Part shown: in pieces, positions 1 to 13,021 of the stretch
Layout: the number at the start of each line of letters is the position of its first letter
How positions within the stretch are numbered: position 1 is the stretch's first letter
Source of the DNA: Bradyrhizobium liaoningense
GTDB lineage: Bacteria; Pseudomonadota; Alphaproteobacteria; Rhizobiales; Xanthobacteraceae
Assembly (NCBI RefSeq): GCF_018130825.1
Contig: NZ_JAFCJS010000002.1
Span: 744,001-808,000 of the forward strand
Reading direction: 5' to 3'
DNA: 64,000 nt
Translations under genes and position numbers: made by a program
The notes under the pieces: model-generated
What the model saw: the letters and a program-made list of their open reading frames with translations, nothing else
The model's database searches: none
Told to the model about the DNA's origin: nothing

Positions 1-3950
<3,950 letters not shown>

Positions 3951-3966
3951 GGAACCCCAAAATTTC

Positions 3967-4869
3967 CTAGCCGAGGCCCATCTTCTTGAAGGTCTTGCTG
4001 ATCCAGGACCCCTGATTCTCGCTCGGTTCGAGACCACCCGATTTTACAAGATTATAGGCGTCCTTGTACCAGCGGCTGTCAGGAAAATTGTGCCCGAGCA
4101 CGGCGGCTGCGGTCTGTGCCTCCCCGACGATGCCGATCGCCATATAGGCTTCGGTCAGCCGGTAGAGCGCCTCCTCGACATGGCGCGTGGTCTGGTACTG
4201 GGTGACGACGGCCTTGTAGCGGTTGATCGCGGCGGTGTAGTCGCGCTTCTGCGCGTAGTAGCGGCCGACGTTCATTTCCTTGCCGGCGAGCTGGTCGCGG
4301 GCGCCCTCGATCTTGGCCTTGGCGGAGGTCGCATATTCGGACGTCGGATATTTGCGCACCACCTCTTCCAGCGAGGCGATCGCCTTCTCGGTGCGGCTCT
4401 GGTCGCGGCTGATGTCCGGGATCTGGTCGTAATGCGAGGCGGCGATCAGGTACTGCGCATAGGCCGCATCCGGGCTGCCGGGGTGCAGCGTGACGTAGCG
4501 CGTGGCAGCGCCGATGCAGCCGTCATAGTCGCCGCCCTGGTAGGAGGCATAGGCCGACATCAGCAGCGATTTGCGGGCCCAGTCAGAATAAGGATGCTGG
4601 CGGTCGACCTCCTCGAACTTCTTGTTCGCCGCCTTCATGTCCTTCTTCTCGTTCATGAGGTACAGGCCCTCATTGTAGATCTTGTCGGCGGGCTCCTCGA
4701 CGAAGGTGTCGTCCTTGGCGGTGAACTTGTCCCAGAGATCGCCGGTGCCGCAGCCGGCCAGCGGCAGCGCGAGCAAGAAGAGAGTGGCAGCCTGGAGCAG
4801 CCCACGGGCCGCAATCGAGGCCTTTGGCGAAATCGAAAGAGATCCGCGCGTCATACGCTGTGCCGACAT
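3967..4869 (-). CDS. bamD: Outer membrane protein assembly lipoprotein BamD
   Basis: Essential TPR lipoprotein of the BAM complex, which folds beta-barrel proteins into the outer membrane from the periplasmic side. From the start at 4869 it has 300 residues. A signal peptide ends in a lipobox (LAGC, lipidated Cys about residue 40), followed by tandem TPR helices (for example NEGLYLMNEKKDMKAANKKF) typical of BamD/ComL. An alternative start at 4854 (MTRGSL) would also give a full signal peptide; 4869 has the slightly better upstream purines. It follows lpxC after 238 bp and precedes recN closely, an order common in alphaproteobacteria. Confidence 0.94.
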   Translation of the reverse strand: MSAQRMTRGSLSISPKASIAARGLLQAATLFLLALPLAGCGTGDLWDKFTAKDDTFVEEPADKIYNEGLYLMNEKKDMKAANKKFEEVDRQHPYSDWARKSLLMSAYASYQGGDYDGCIGAATRYVTLHPGSPDAAYAQYLIAASHYDQIPDISRDQSRTEKAIASLEEVVRKYPTSEYATSAKAKIEGARDQLAGKEMNVGRYYAQKRDYTAAINRYKAVVTQYQTTRHVEEALYRLTEAYMAIGIVGEAQTAAAVLGHNFPDSRWYKDAYNLVKSGGLEPSENQGSWISKTFKKMGLG

Positions 4870-5073
4870 GAGTTTTGCCCTGACGCCCTGTGATGCAGTA
4901 CCCGCCAGCCCATGAATCCCGTCATGGGCGCGAAATGGTGCCGTGGTGCCTGCCATGCGCCCACGCCGATGTATCCAAAAACGATCGTTAACAACCGGAT
5001 AGGCAGGCATTTCGCCCGGATTAAGGCGAACCTGCCGCAATGCTAGCCGATCATGGTTACCAGGAGTTTCCCG

Positions 5074-5091
5074 GGGCAGGTTGCCCTGCCC
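5074..5091 (-). other. Hairpin downstream of lpxC
   Basis: On the minus strand a 7-bp perfect stem (GGGCAGG with CCTGCCC) closes a GCAA tetraloop 17 bases after the lpxC stop. A second imperfect hairpin follows at about 5009-5044. Neither has a U-run, so these are better read as 3'-end protecting or Rho-dependent structures than as intrinsic terminators. Confidence 0.35.
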
Positions 5092-5107
5092 GCGGCGGCA
5101 GATCCCT

Positions 5108-6070
5108 TCAGGAGACGTCGGGCCCGTAGGCCGCGGCGATCCGGCCGCCGACAATGCCGCGACCGACTTCGCCCACCGGACGGGTGGTGCGACGCACCGC
5201 CTCGCCCTCGACCACGCGCCAGGCGGTACGGTCGGCAAGCAGAGCGGTCAGGACGGCGTGGTTGAGCTTGTGGCCGCCGCGGACCGAACGGTAGGCGCCA
5301 AGCAGCGGCAGGCCAGCCAGCGCGAGGTCGCCGATCACGTCCAGCACCTTGTGGCGGGCACATTCGTCGGCGTAGCGCAGGCCCTCGGTGTTGAGCAGCC
5401 GCTCCTCGTCGAACACGACGGTGTTGTCGAAAGAGGCGCCGAGGGCATAACCCGCGCTCCAGAGCCGGGCGACGTCGCACATCAGACCGAAGGTCCGGGC
5501 GCGGCCGACTTCGCGACGGAAACGTTCCGGGTTGAGCTCGAGCGCGTAGCTCTGCTGACCGATGACGGGATTGGTGAAGTCGATCTCGACCTCGGCGCGG
5601 AACCCGTTGGCATAGGGCCGGATCTCGCCGAAGGAGTCGCCGATCTTGACCGAGATCGGCTTCAAAACCTGGATGAAGCGGCGCTGCGCAGACTGGGTGA
5701 CGATGCCGGCCTGGTCGATGGCAGCAATGAACGCCGCGGCGCTGCCGTCCATGATCGGCACTTCCGGCCCGTCGAGCTCGATCGTGGCATTGTCCACGCC
5801 CATGCCCCGCAGCGCAGCAAGCACATGCTCGGCGGTGGAGACCAGCGGACCGTTACGGTCGCCGAGGACGGTGGCAAGGTCGGTCGCGATTACCTGGTCG
5901 GCGGTCGCCTGAACTTCGCGGTCACTTCCCTCGAGGCCGGTCCGGACAAAAATAAAACCCGCGTCGATAGGCGCAGGCCCAAGCGTGAGAGTGACGGGAA
6001 GACCGGAGTGAACGCCGACGCCTGCCACGGTGGCTTGCGCACGAAGCGTTGTTTGCCGGCTAAATTTCAT
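5108..6070 (-). CDS. lpxC: UDP-3-O-acyl-N-acetylglucosamine deacetylase LpxC
   Basis: Zinc amidase for the committed step of lipid A synthesis in the cytoplasm. The 320-residue length fits the family. The metal and catalytic residues are visible: His82 in STAEHVLAAL, His240 and Asp244 in HKVLDVIGDLAL, and the catalytic His267 in GGHKLNHAV. The two repeated alpha/beta domains are intact. The gene lies 360 bp downstream of ftsZ and has its own upstream region beyond the ftsZ terminator, so it probably has a separate promoter. Confidence 0.97.
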   Translation of the reverse strand: MKFSRQTTLRAQATVAGVGVHSGLPVTLTLGPAPIDAGFIFVRTGLEGSDREVQATADQVIATDLATVLGDRNGPLVSTAEHVLAALRGMGVDNATIELDGPEVPIMDGSAAAFIAAIDQAGIVTQSAQRRFIQVLKPISVKIGDSFGEIRPYANGFRAEVEIDFTNPVIGQQSYALELNPERFRREVGRARTFGLMCDVARLWSAGYALGASFDNTVVFDEERLLNTEGLRYADECARHKVLDVIGDLALAGLPLLGAYRSVRGGHKLNHAVLTALLADRTAWRVVEGEAVRRTTRPVGEVGRGIVGGRIAAAYGPDVS

Positions 6071-6430
6071 CAGGAACCCGCCCCACTACGACCCATTGCG
6101 ACTTATACTCGACCCGACCGATCGGCCTAGACCGTCGTGCGAATCCGTATCCCCAAGTCACGGCAAACCATAGTTGCTGCCTCAAACAGCGCCAACTCAC
6201 GGTTTTTTACCGATTGTTACCCCAAACCTGCCGTATTCGCGCCAAGGCTTAACCAAATTGCGCCGAGGTTTTGGGCCGATGCCGGCGGTTTTAGTGAACC
6301 ACCAAATATGTAATTAATGATTTAAAATCAGTTGCTTGACTGTGCAATCCGGGTCTTCCCGGGAGAAAAGGAAAGGTCCCGGCAAGCCTGTCGCCGGGAC
6401 CTTTTTTCGTCTGCCTTATTGTAACAATCC
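6071..6430. other. ftsZ-lpxC intergenic region
   Basis: This 360-bp gap has no coding potential. It contains an AT-rich patch (6295-6345) that is unusual in this GC-rich DNA, several TTAACC-like motifs, and a strong hairpin next to the ftsZ stop that is listed separately. It probably carries the lpxC promoter on the minus strand, but I could not fix a convincing -35/-10 pair. Confidence 0.5.
6372..6407 (-). terminator. Intrinsic terminator after ftsZ
   Basis: A perfect 12-bp stem (AAAGGTCCCGGC at 6372-6383 with its complement at 6393-6404) closes a 9-base loop. On the minus strand it is followed by a T-rich tract (CCTTTTC), and on the plus strand by six Ts, so it could work in both directions. 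It lies 27 bases after the ftsZ stop. Confidence 0.85.
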
Positions 6431-8227
6431 TCAGGTCGCCTGCCGCCGCAGGAAGGCCGGGATATCAAGATGGTCGTCACCCTGTGGCGCCGGCGCAACA
6501 GGCGCGGGGCGGCCATGCATATCGAGGCCCTGCGGCGCGGGACGCCGGGCATACTCCGATACCGGCTCGCTGGCCGCAATCTGCTGCGCCACCGTCTTCT
6601 GCGGCCGGCGCTCGGGCAGCGGCGGCATGGCGGGGCCGGTGGTGCGAGCGGCCACCGGCGGCTCGCTCTCCTCCTCGCGGCGGCCAAGGCCGACATTGGC
6701 GAGGCGCTGCAGCAGCGACAGGCGGGTCTTCTGCGGGGCCTCTTCCTCCACCTCGCCGCGGGCCTGACGAATCTCGGCCTGGGCCGGCATCGGCAGTTCC
6801 TCGATCCGCGGCATCCGCGGTGCACGGACCGGCGGACGCTCGGCCTGCGGCGGGATGAAGTTTTCCGGCGTCATCGGCTCCTGCATCGCGACCGGGGCCA
6901 TGTCAGGCTCCGGGAACAGGGTCGGCTTCTGTGCGATCGGCCGCACGGTGACGTCGCCATAGGTCTGCGGCGCGGGCGCCTGCGGGACCTCGGCAACGGC
7001 AGCCGCGATGGCGGCGAGCGCCGCGCGCTCGACGTTCGCCCGCGGCGCGACCGGAGCAGCCGGAGCCGGCGCGGCCGCCGGGATCTGGGCTTCCAGCTTC
7101 TGGGCGCGCTCGGCCAGGCGCTGGTTGTCGGCGCGCAGACGCGCGGTAAGGTCGGCGAGACGGCTCTCGGCGACAGCGGCCGGAGCTGCGGGAGCCTGGT
7201 GCACCTGCGGCGCCGCGTTCGCGACCGGAGCGGAGGTCGCCTGGCTGTTGCGGGCGATTGCGGCCTGCTCGATGCCGGTGGCGACGACCGAGACGCGGAT
7301 CAGGCCGTCGAGGGCTTCGTCGAAGGTGGCGCCGACGATGATGTTGGCGTCCTGGTCAACTTCCTCGCGGATGCGGGTCGCAGCTTCGTCAACCTCGAAC
7401 AGCGTGAGGTCCTTGCCGCCGGTGATGGAGATGAGGAGGCCCTTGGCGCCCTTCATCGAGCTATCGTCGATCAGCGGATTGGCGATCGCGGCCTCGGCGG
7501 CCGTCAGCGCGCGCTTGTCGCCGGAGGCTTCGCCGGTGCCCATCATCGCCTTGCCCATCTCCCGCATCACGGCGCGGACGTCGGCGAAGTCGAGGTTGAT
7601 CAGGCCTTCCTTGACCATCAGGTCGGTGATGCAGGCAACGCCCGAATAGAGCACCTGATCGGCCATCGCGAAGGCGTCGGCGAAGGTCGTCTTCTCGTTG
7701 GCGACCCGGAACAGGTTCTGGTTCGGGATGATCAGGAGCGTGTCCACGACCTTGTGCAGCTCGTTGATGCCGGCTTCGGCGGTGCGCATGCGGCGGCCGC
7801 CCTCGAAGTGGAACGGCTTGGTGACGACGCCCACGGTGAGGATGCCCATGTCGCGCGCGGTCTTGGCAATCACGGGAGCAGCACCGGTGCCGGTGCCGCC
7901 GCCCATGCCGGCGGTGACGAACACCATGTTGGCGCCCGAGAGATGGTCGCGCAGCTCGTCGATCACCTCTTCCGCCGCCGCGGCGCCGACGTTCGGCTGC
8001 GAACCCGCGCCGAGGCCCTGCGTGACCGCGGTCCCCATCTGCACGATGCGCTGCGCCTTCGACATCGTCAGCGCCTGCGCGTCGGTATTGGCGACCACGA
8101 AGTCGACGCCCTGCAGGCCCGCCGTGATCATGTTGTTGACGGCGTTGCCGCCGGCGCCGCCGACGCCGAACACGGTGATCCGGGGCTTCAGTTCGTGAAT
8201 ATCAGGAACATTGATGCTGATGGTCAT
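6431..8227 (-). CDS. ftsZ: Cell division protein FtsZ
   Basis: Tubulin-like GTPase that forms the cytokinetic ring. The GTP-binding tubulin motif (GGGTGTGA) is at residues 109-116 and the T7 catalytic loop (NLDFAD) at 211-216. The globular core ends near residue 320. A Pro/Ala-rich linker of roughly 250 residues follows, and the protein ends in the conserved peptide DIPAFLRRQ, which binds FtsA and other partners. At 598 residues it is far longer than the E. coli protein, as is usual for alphaproteobacterial FtsZ. It starts 87 bp after ftsA and ends at a strong terminator. Confidence 0.98.
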   Translation of the reverse strand: MTISINVPDIHELKPRITVFGVGGAGGNAVNNMITAGLQGVDFVVANTDAQALTMSKAQRIVQMGTAVTQGLGAGSQPNVGAAAAEEVIDELRDHLSGANMVFVTAGMGGGTGTGAAPVIAKTARDMGILTVGVVTKPFHFEGGRRMRTAEAGINELHKVVDTLLIIPNQNLFRVANEKTTFADAFAMADQVLYSGVACITDLMVKEGLINLDFADVRAVMREMGKAMMGTGEASGDKRALTAAEAAIANPLIDDSSMKGAKGLLISITGGKDLTLFEVDEAATRIREEVDQDANIIVGATFDEALDGLIRVSVVATGIEQAAIARNSQATSAPVANAAPQVHQAPAAPAAVAESRLADLTARLRADNQRLAERAQKLEAQIPAAAPAPAAPVAPRANVERAALAAIAAAVAEVPQAPAPQTYGDVTVRPIAQKPTLFPEPDMAPVAMQEPMTPENFIPPQAERPPVRAPRMPRIEELPMPAQAEIRQARGEVEEEAPQKTRLSLLQRLANVGLGRREEESEPPVAARTTGPAMPPLPERRPQKTVAQQIAASEPVSEYARRPAPQGLDMHGRPAPVAPAPQGDDHLDIPAFLRRQAT

Positions 8228-8314
8228 GGTTGCCTCTCGATCACGCGCGCGTGGGTTCGCCCCGGCCGGCGGCCGCGGGAGTTGGTGAAAATGGGAAATT
8301 GCGGAAAGGAGTCA

Positions 8315-9637
8315 TCAGAAGCCCTCGCGTAGCCATCGTCCAACCTTTCCAAAATAACCGCCGGTCCCTGTCTTGACCTGCTGCCGCGTATGCCGCGGTT
8401 CGACATGTTCCTGGTGAACATATTGCGGGTAGACGAGGAGTCCGGCCGGCACCGCGAACGCGGCGTTCTTCGCCTCGTTGGGCAGCCGGCCAAAGCCAAG
8501 GGGACGTCCGACCCGCACGGGCCGGCCGAGAATTTGTGTTCCGAGTTCGACGAGACCGGTCAGTTGCGAGGCACCACCCGAGAGCACGACACGGCCGTTG
8601 GGCTCTGACGCGAAGGGCGAATCCTTCAGCCGGTCCCGGACCATTTCGAAGATTTCCTCGGCACGGTGCTTGACGATATTGGCGATGGTAGCGCGGGAAA
8701 CGATCTGCGGCAGATCCTGCTCGTCACCGGCTGTCGGTACAGACATCAGCTCACGCGAGTCCGATCCACCGGTGATGACCGTCCCGTATAAAGTCTTGAT
8801 TCGCTCGGCATCGGCAATGGTCGCGGAGAGTCCGCGCGCAAGATCCATCGTGATGTGTTGCCCGCCGACCGCAAAACCCGCCGCATGCACGAAACGGCCG
8901 CCGGAATAGACCGCAATCGTCGTGGTGCCGGCGCCCATCTCGACGACGGCCGCGCCGAGATCGGCCTCATCGTCAGTCAACACCGACAAGCCGGCGACAT
9001 AAGGGCTCGCCGCCATGGCTTCGACATTGATGTGGCAGCGCTCGACCGCGAGCATCAGGTTCCGAGCCACGGTGGCATCGCAAGTGACGACGTTCATGTC
9101 GACGCCGAACTGATGTGCGACCATGCCGCGGGGATCGCGGATACCCTTGACGCCGTCGAGCGTGTAGCCGACCGGCAGCGCGTGCAGAACGGTGCGGCCC
9201 TCGCCGGTGGCATGGCGCATGCCGGTGGAGGTGACGCGGCTGACATCGGCCGGAGTCACGGCGCCGCCGCGGATGTCAGCGGCGGCTTCGACCAGCTGGC
9301 CGGAGAGACGGCCGCCCGAGACCGACAGCAGCACGGACTCGACCCGCACCTTGGCCATCTTCTCAGCCAACGCGACGGCCTGGCGCACCGCCTGCTCGCA
9401 TTCACCGAGATCGATCACCGCGCCGGCCTTCATGCCGCGCGCCTGGATCTGGCTGTAGCCGATCAATTCCACCGCGTGGGTGCGGCCGCGCAAGGCGTCG
9501 CTCGGCGCCGACGGCTTCAGCCGCGCGATCATGCAGGCGATCTTGCTGGTGCCGATGTCGAGGCAGGCGACGAGGCCGCCACGCTTGTGCGGCATCTGGC
9601 GCGTCTTCGGCGTCTGGGTGCGATCAAGACCGGTCAT
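8315..9637 (-). CDS. ftsA: Cell division protein FtsA
   Basis: Actin-like ATPase that tethers FtsZ to the membrane and recruits late division proteins. The 440 residues begin with a short basic extension before the phosphate-1 motif (CLDIGTSKIACMI). The SHS2 (1C) insertion and the second phosphate and adenosine motifs (VVEMGAGTTTIAVY and VLSGGASQL) follow. A C-terminal GYFGKVGRWLREGF segment fits the membrane-targeting amphipathic helix. The start at 9637 overlaps the ftsQ stop by ATGA, implying translational coupling; the frame stays open upstream but only as an overlap inside ftsQ. Confidence 0.97.
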   Translation of the reverse strand: MTGLDRTQTPKTRQMPHKRGGLVACLDIGTSKIACMIARLKPSAPSDALRGRTHAVELIGYSQIQARGMKAGAVIDLGECEQAVRQAVALAEKMAKVRVESVLLSVSGGRLSGQLVEAAADIRGGAVTPADVSRVTSTGMRHATGEGRTVLHALPVGYTLDGVKGIRDPRGMVAHQFGVDMNVVTCDATVARNLMLAVERCHINVEAMAASPYVAGLSVLTDDEADLGAAVVEMGAGTTTIAVYSGGRFVHAAGFAVGGQHITMDLARGLSATIADAERIKTLYGTVITGGSDSRELMSVPTAGDEQDLPQIVSRATIANIVKHRAEEIFEMVRDRLKDSPFASEPNGRVVLSGGASQLTGLVELGTQILGRPVRVGRPLGFGRLPNEAKNAAFAVPAGLLVYPQYVHQEHVEPRHTRQQVKTGTGGYFGKVGRWLREGF

Positions 9638-10656
9638 GCAGCGTCCCCGGCCTTCTTTTTCTTCTTGTCCTTGAACTGCTCCTCGCGCGCCTTGGCGGCG
9701 TCGTCGGACAGCTGCACCACCAGCCGATCGGGCAGGCGCATGTCGACGGCGACGATGTCGCGGGAGAACAGCCGGTCCTCCTTGTCGAGCCTCGACAGCA
9801 TCGCAAGCGCGTTGCCGACGTCCTGCTCGGGCAGGCGGATGTCGAGGCCGTCCTTCAGCCTCAGGTTCCAGCGCCGCTCGCCGACATAGACCGCGGCCTT
9901 GGTCACCGCATTGACCTGCGGATAGCGCGCCAGCAGCGCCAGGAAATCGCGGGCCTGGGTATCGGCGCCCTTGCCGACCACGAGCGGCAGCGACAGGAAG
10001 CGGCGCGAGACATAGGGTTCGAGCACGGCGCCGTCGTCGGCGATGACGGAGAGGCGGCCGCCCTCCTGCCACAGCGCGAAGGCCTGGCGCTCGGTGATGT
10101 CGATCATGAGCCGGCCCGGATAGAGCTTCAGCACAGTCGCATCCGCGATCCAGGGATTGGCCTTGAGCTTCTCGCGCACGACGTCGGCGTCGAGGAACAG
10201 CAGCGAGGAGCGGCCGCTGACGCCGCCGATCGCGAGGATCTCGTCCTGGGTGAGCTGCTTGCGGCCGTTGATCACCACGGAGGTGATGCGGAAGCCGGCG
10301 GAATTCGCCATGGCGTTGCGGGCGTCGCTGACCGCCGTGATGAAATCCTGGAGATGGCCGCCCCTGACGATGCCGAAGCCGCAGCTTCCGATCAGGAGCA
10401 GCGCAGTCATGGCGATCCCGACCCGGCGCGGCGCATAGCGCTCGACCAGCGCGACCACGCGCGGCGGCGGCTCGCGCTCGACGACGGCCTTGGCCCTGGC
10501 TTTGGTCTTGATCCTGGCGGCAGCGCGCTTCTCCTCGCGCTTGTCCTGCACCCACTCGCGCAGAAGCACGACCGCTCCGATAGCGGCCGCCTTCAGGTCA
10601 GCTTGGGGCCTCAGCGATCTGAAAAGCGACCGGGTGAGGCTTCCTGCTCCATCCAT
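9634..10656 (-). CDS. ftsQ: Cell division protein FtsQ
   Basis: Bitopic divisome protein that links cytoplasmic and periplasmic division factors, with FtsB and FtsL. It has a long basic cytoplasmic tail (about residues 1-78), one membrane segment (about 79-96), a POTRA domain (FRITSVVINGRKQLTQDEIL) and a beta domain, ending in a Lys-rich tail. Its 340 residues are normal for rhizobia. The N-terminal 60 residues are poorly conserved in the family, so the start at 10656 is the least certain point. It overlaps ftsA by 4 bases. Confidence 0.95.
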   Translation of the reverse strand: MDGAGSLTRSLFRSLRPQADLKAAAIGAVVLLREWVQDKREEKRAAARIKTKARAKAVVEREPPPRVVALVERYAPRRVGIAMTALLLIGSCGFGIVRGGHLQDFITAVSDARNAMANSAGFRITSVVINGRKQLTQDEILAIGGVSGRSSLLFLDADVVREKLKANPWIADATVLKLYPGRLMIDITERQAFALWQEGGRLSVIADDGAVLEPYVSRRFLSLPLVVGKGADTQARDFLALLARYPQVNAVTKAAVYVGERRWNLRLKDGLDIRLPEQDVGNALAMLSRLDKEDRLFSRDIVAVDMRLPDRLVVQLSDDAAKAREEQFKDKKKKKAGDAA

Positions 10657-11002
10657 TGCACGAGCTCGTCAACAGTTTGCCCGCGACATCGCGCGGATCC
10701 TGGCGAACATGACGTCTCGGTGCCGGGCCGGGTGCTGGTCTTCAGCAGAAGAAGCCTCTCCCCTTCAAAGCGTTCGCTGGAGGTGACATCACCCGCCACA
10801 GCTCACGCGCCGGCAGCCAAAGCGCCATATGCGCCGCCAGCGTTAACCTTCGGATGTCCTGGTAAACAAAAGGTAAACTTCGTTAACGCCAGACGCTTTT
10901 TGCCCAGCCATGTGAGGCATTTATGCCGCGATGTCCGGCATTTTACCGGATTTGGGCCCCAAACCGGGCCGTTTCGCCCGTCCAGCCGTTAACCAGTCCT
11001 AA
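10657..11002. promoter_or_regulatory. ddl-ftsQ intergenic region with clustered GTTAAC and GGTAAAC motifs
   Basis: This 346-bp gap has no convincing gene. GTTAAC occurs at 10842-10847, 10882-10887 and 10988-10993, the first two exactly 40 bp apart. Between the first two lies a direct repeat of GGTAAAC (10861-10867 and 10872-10878, period 11 bp). The cluster looks like a regulator-binding region for the ftsQAZ promoter. I see no exact TTAA-N7-TTAA CtrA box, so the regulator is unknown. Confidence 0.45.
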
Positions 11003-11989
11003 TTATTTCCGCACGCCCCGATCGGCGAGCTCGACCAGGCCGCGCAGGAAGTCGACGAAGTCGATGCCCTCGGCTTTCAGCGCCTTGGGGTAGAGCGAGG
11101 ACTTGGTCAGCCCGGGCAGCGTGTTGGTTTCGAGATAGACCAGGCCCCTCTCCGAGACGATGAAGTCCGACCGGGAATAGCCGGTGCAGGACATCGCCCG
11201 GTGCGCCAGCATCGCCTGCTCCCTCAGCGCAGCGGTGATCTCGGGGGCGAAACGACCGGGGCAGATCTCCTGGGTCGACTTCAACAGATATTTCGCGGCG
11301 TAGTCGAAATTGCCCTCGCCCGGAATGATCTCGATCGGCGGCAGCGCGATGATCGAGCCATCGGTGCGCTCCAGCACGCCGCAGGTCGCCTCCACGCCGG
11401 CGATGTAGGGCTCGATCACGTACTCTTCGTGCTTGGCCGCATTGCGGACGGCGACGAGATCCTGCTTGGCGTTGACGAAGATCAGGCCGTAGCTCGATCC
11501 GTCGCGCGCAGGCTTTGCGATCAGCCGGCCATATTCGGCGAAGGCCTCGTCAATGTTGTCGAGCGCGACGTTGGCCGGCGGCGTGAGGCCGCCGAGCGCG
11601 GCGAAATGCTTGGCGGCGATCTTGTCGAAGGCGAGATGCGAGGAGGCCGAGCCCGAGCCGGTGAACGGCACGCCGCGCGCCTCGCACATCAACTGCAATT
11701 CGCCGTTCTCCGCGCGCCCGCCATGCAGGCCGAGCACCAGCACGCGATCTTCCGCCTTGGCCCGGTCGAGCGCCTGCGCGAGCGGAATGCCTGATGTGCC
11801 GGGCTTGAACTCGTCCTCGAACGGGCGGGCATGCTCGAGCAGCTGCCTGGACTGCACCACATGCACCTTGTCCTCGATGTCCCACCACCAGAGATCGGCC
11901 TCGGGCAGCGCCTGATGCAGCGCCTGCGCCGAGGCGACCGAAACCAGACGCTCGCGATTGGAGCCGCCGAAGAGGATGGTGATGCGCAT
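11003..11989 (-). CDS. ddl: D-alanine-D-alanine ligase (Ddl), divergent type
   Basis: ATP-grasp enzyme joining two D-alanines for MurF. The 328 residues keep the expected catalytic positions: Glu in GGSNRERLVS, His and Glu in LHGGRAENG, the KPARDGSSYG loop, Arg and Asp in GYSRSDF, and LETNTLPG near the C-terminus. Several motifs differ from textbook DdlB; the usual HGxxGEDG is here HGGRAENG. The position between murB and ftsQ is the standard dcw place for ddlB, which supports the call. The start at 11989 is the natural one (MRITILFGG). Confidence 0.88.
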   Translation of the reverse strand: MRITILFGGSNRERLVSVASAQALHQALPEADLWWWDIEDKVHVVQSRQLLEHARPFEDEFKPGTSGIPLAQALDRAKAEDRVLVLGLHGGRAENGELQLMCEARGVPFTGSGSASSHLAFDKIAAKHFAALGGLTPPANVALDNIDEAFAEYGRLIAKPARDGSSYGLIFVNAKQDLVAVRNAAKHEEYVIEPYIAGVEATCGVLERTDGSIIALPPIEIIPGEGNFDYAAKYLLKSTQEICPGRFAPEITAALREQAMLAHRAMSCTGYSRSDFIVSERGLVYLETNTLPGLTKSSLYPKALKAEGIDFVDFLRGLVELADRGVRK

Positions 11990-12018
11990 GTTCTCTAGTC
12001 CGTCACCTGTCTGTATCA

Positions 12019-12094
12019 GTCATTCCGGGGCGATGCGCAGCATCGAACCCGGAATGACGAGATTCCGGGTTGCGCTTCGCGCCCCCGGAATGAC
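12019..12094. repeat. Palindromic repeat, CATTCCGGGG family
   Basis: The arms GTCATTCCGGGG (12019) and CCCCGGAATGAC (to 12094) flank an inner inverted pair around GAACCCGGAATG and GATTCCGGGTT. It forms a two-stem hairpin between murB and ddl. Related copies are at 29658-29758 and 51174-51253. Confidence 0.8.
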
Positions 12095-12096
12095 AC

Positions 12097-13017
12097 TCAC
12101 GCGGAAATCCCGATCCGCTTGATTTCCCAGTGCAGCTCAATTCCGGAATTCGCCTTCACGCGCTCACGCACGGTCTCGCCCAGCGTCTCGATGTCGTGGG
12201 CGGTGGCATCGCCGGTGTTGATCAGGAAATTGCAGTGCATCTCCGACACCTGCGCGCCACCGACGCGCAAGCCCCGGCAGCCGGCGGCATCGACCAGCTT
12301 CCAGGCGGAATGGCCGGGCGGATTCTTGAAGGTCGAGCCGCCGGTCTTTTCGCGGATCGGCTGCGCGGTCTCGCGGTGGCTCTGCACCTCCGCCATGCGC
12401 GCGCGGATCGCCTCAGCATCCCTGATCTCGCCGCGAAAACGCGCGGAGGTGAAGATGATGGAAGGATCGACGCCGCTATTGCGATAGACGAACTTCATGT
12501 CGGCGTTGGAGAAGGTGTGCTTGGTGCCGTCGCGATCAACGCCCCTCGCCTCGATCAGCACGTCCTTGGTCTCGCCACCATTGGCGCCGGCATTCATACG
12601 CAGCGCGCCGCCGATGGTGCCGGGGATGCCGAAAAAGAATTCGAGTCCGCCGATATTGGCGGACGCCGCCACTTCCGCCACGCGCTTGTCGAGCGCGGCA
12701 GTGCCTGCGCTGACGATGTCGCCACTCGCGGTCGCCTCGCCGAAGGCGCGCGGCGCAAGACGGATCACCACGCCGGCAATGCCGCCGTCGCGCACGATCA
12801 AATTGGAGCCGACGCCGATGACATAGACCGGAATGTCGGCGGCAAGATGGGCGAGGAAATAAGCGAGATCGTCCTCGTCTGCCGGCGTGAACAGCACCTG
12901 CGCGGGACCGCCGACGCGAAACCAGGTGAGCTCGGCCAGCGACTGGTTCGCCAGCAGCCGGCCGCGGAGGTCGGGCATGGCGGCTTTGAGAGCGGGGGTG
13001 ATGTCGGGGAAGCTCAC
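12097..13017 (-). CDS. murB: UDP-N-acetylenolpyruvoylglucosamine reductase MurB
   Basis: FAD- and NADPH-dependent enzyme that reduces UDP-GlcNAc-enolpyruvate to UDP-MurNAc in the cytoplasm. The 306 residues have the FAD-binding segment [14 protein letters not shown] (about 67-79) and the catalytic serine segment GGSTFKNP, and end with the glutamate-bearing LHWEIKRIG. The length and the absence of an extra C-terminal domain insertion suggest the shorter type II MurB. It starts 4 bases after murC ends, so the two are cotranscribed. Confidence 0.96.
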   Translation of the reverse strand: MSFPDITPALKAAMPDLRGRLLANQSLAELTWFRVGGPAQVLFTPADEDDLAYFLAHLAADIPVYVIGVGSNLIVRDGGIAGVVIRLAPRAFGEATASGDIVSAGTAALDKRVAEVAASANIGGLEFFFGIPGTIGGALRMNAGANGGETKDVLIEARGVDRDGTKHTFSNADMKFVYRNSGVDPSIIFTSARFRGEIRDAEAIRARMAEVQSHRETAQPIREKTGGSTFKNPPGHSAWKLVDAAGCRGLRVGGAQVSEMHCNFLINTGDATAHDIETLGETVRERVKANSGIELHWEIKRIGISA

Positions 13018-13021
13018 GGCC

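Noticed and set aside
10611..10799. 62-codon minus-strand frame upstream of ftsQ
   Set aside because: It overlaps the ftsQ start by 46 bases without coupling, lacks a ribosome-binding site and has no protein-like pattern.
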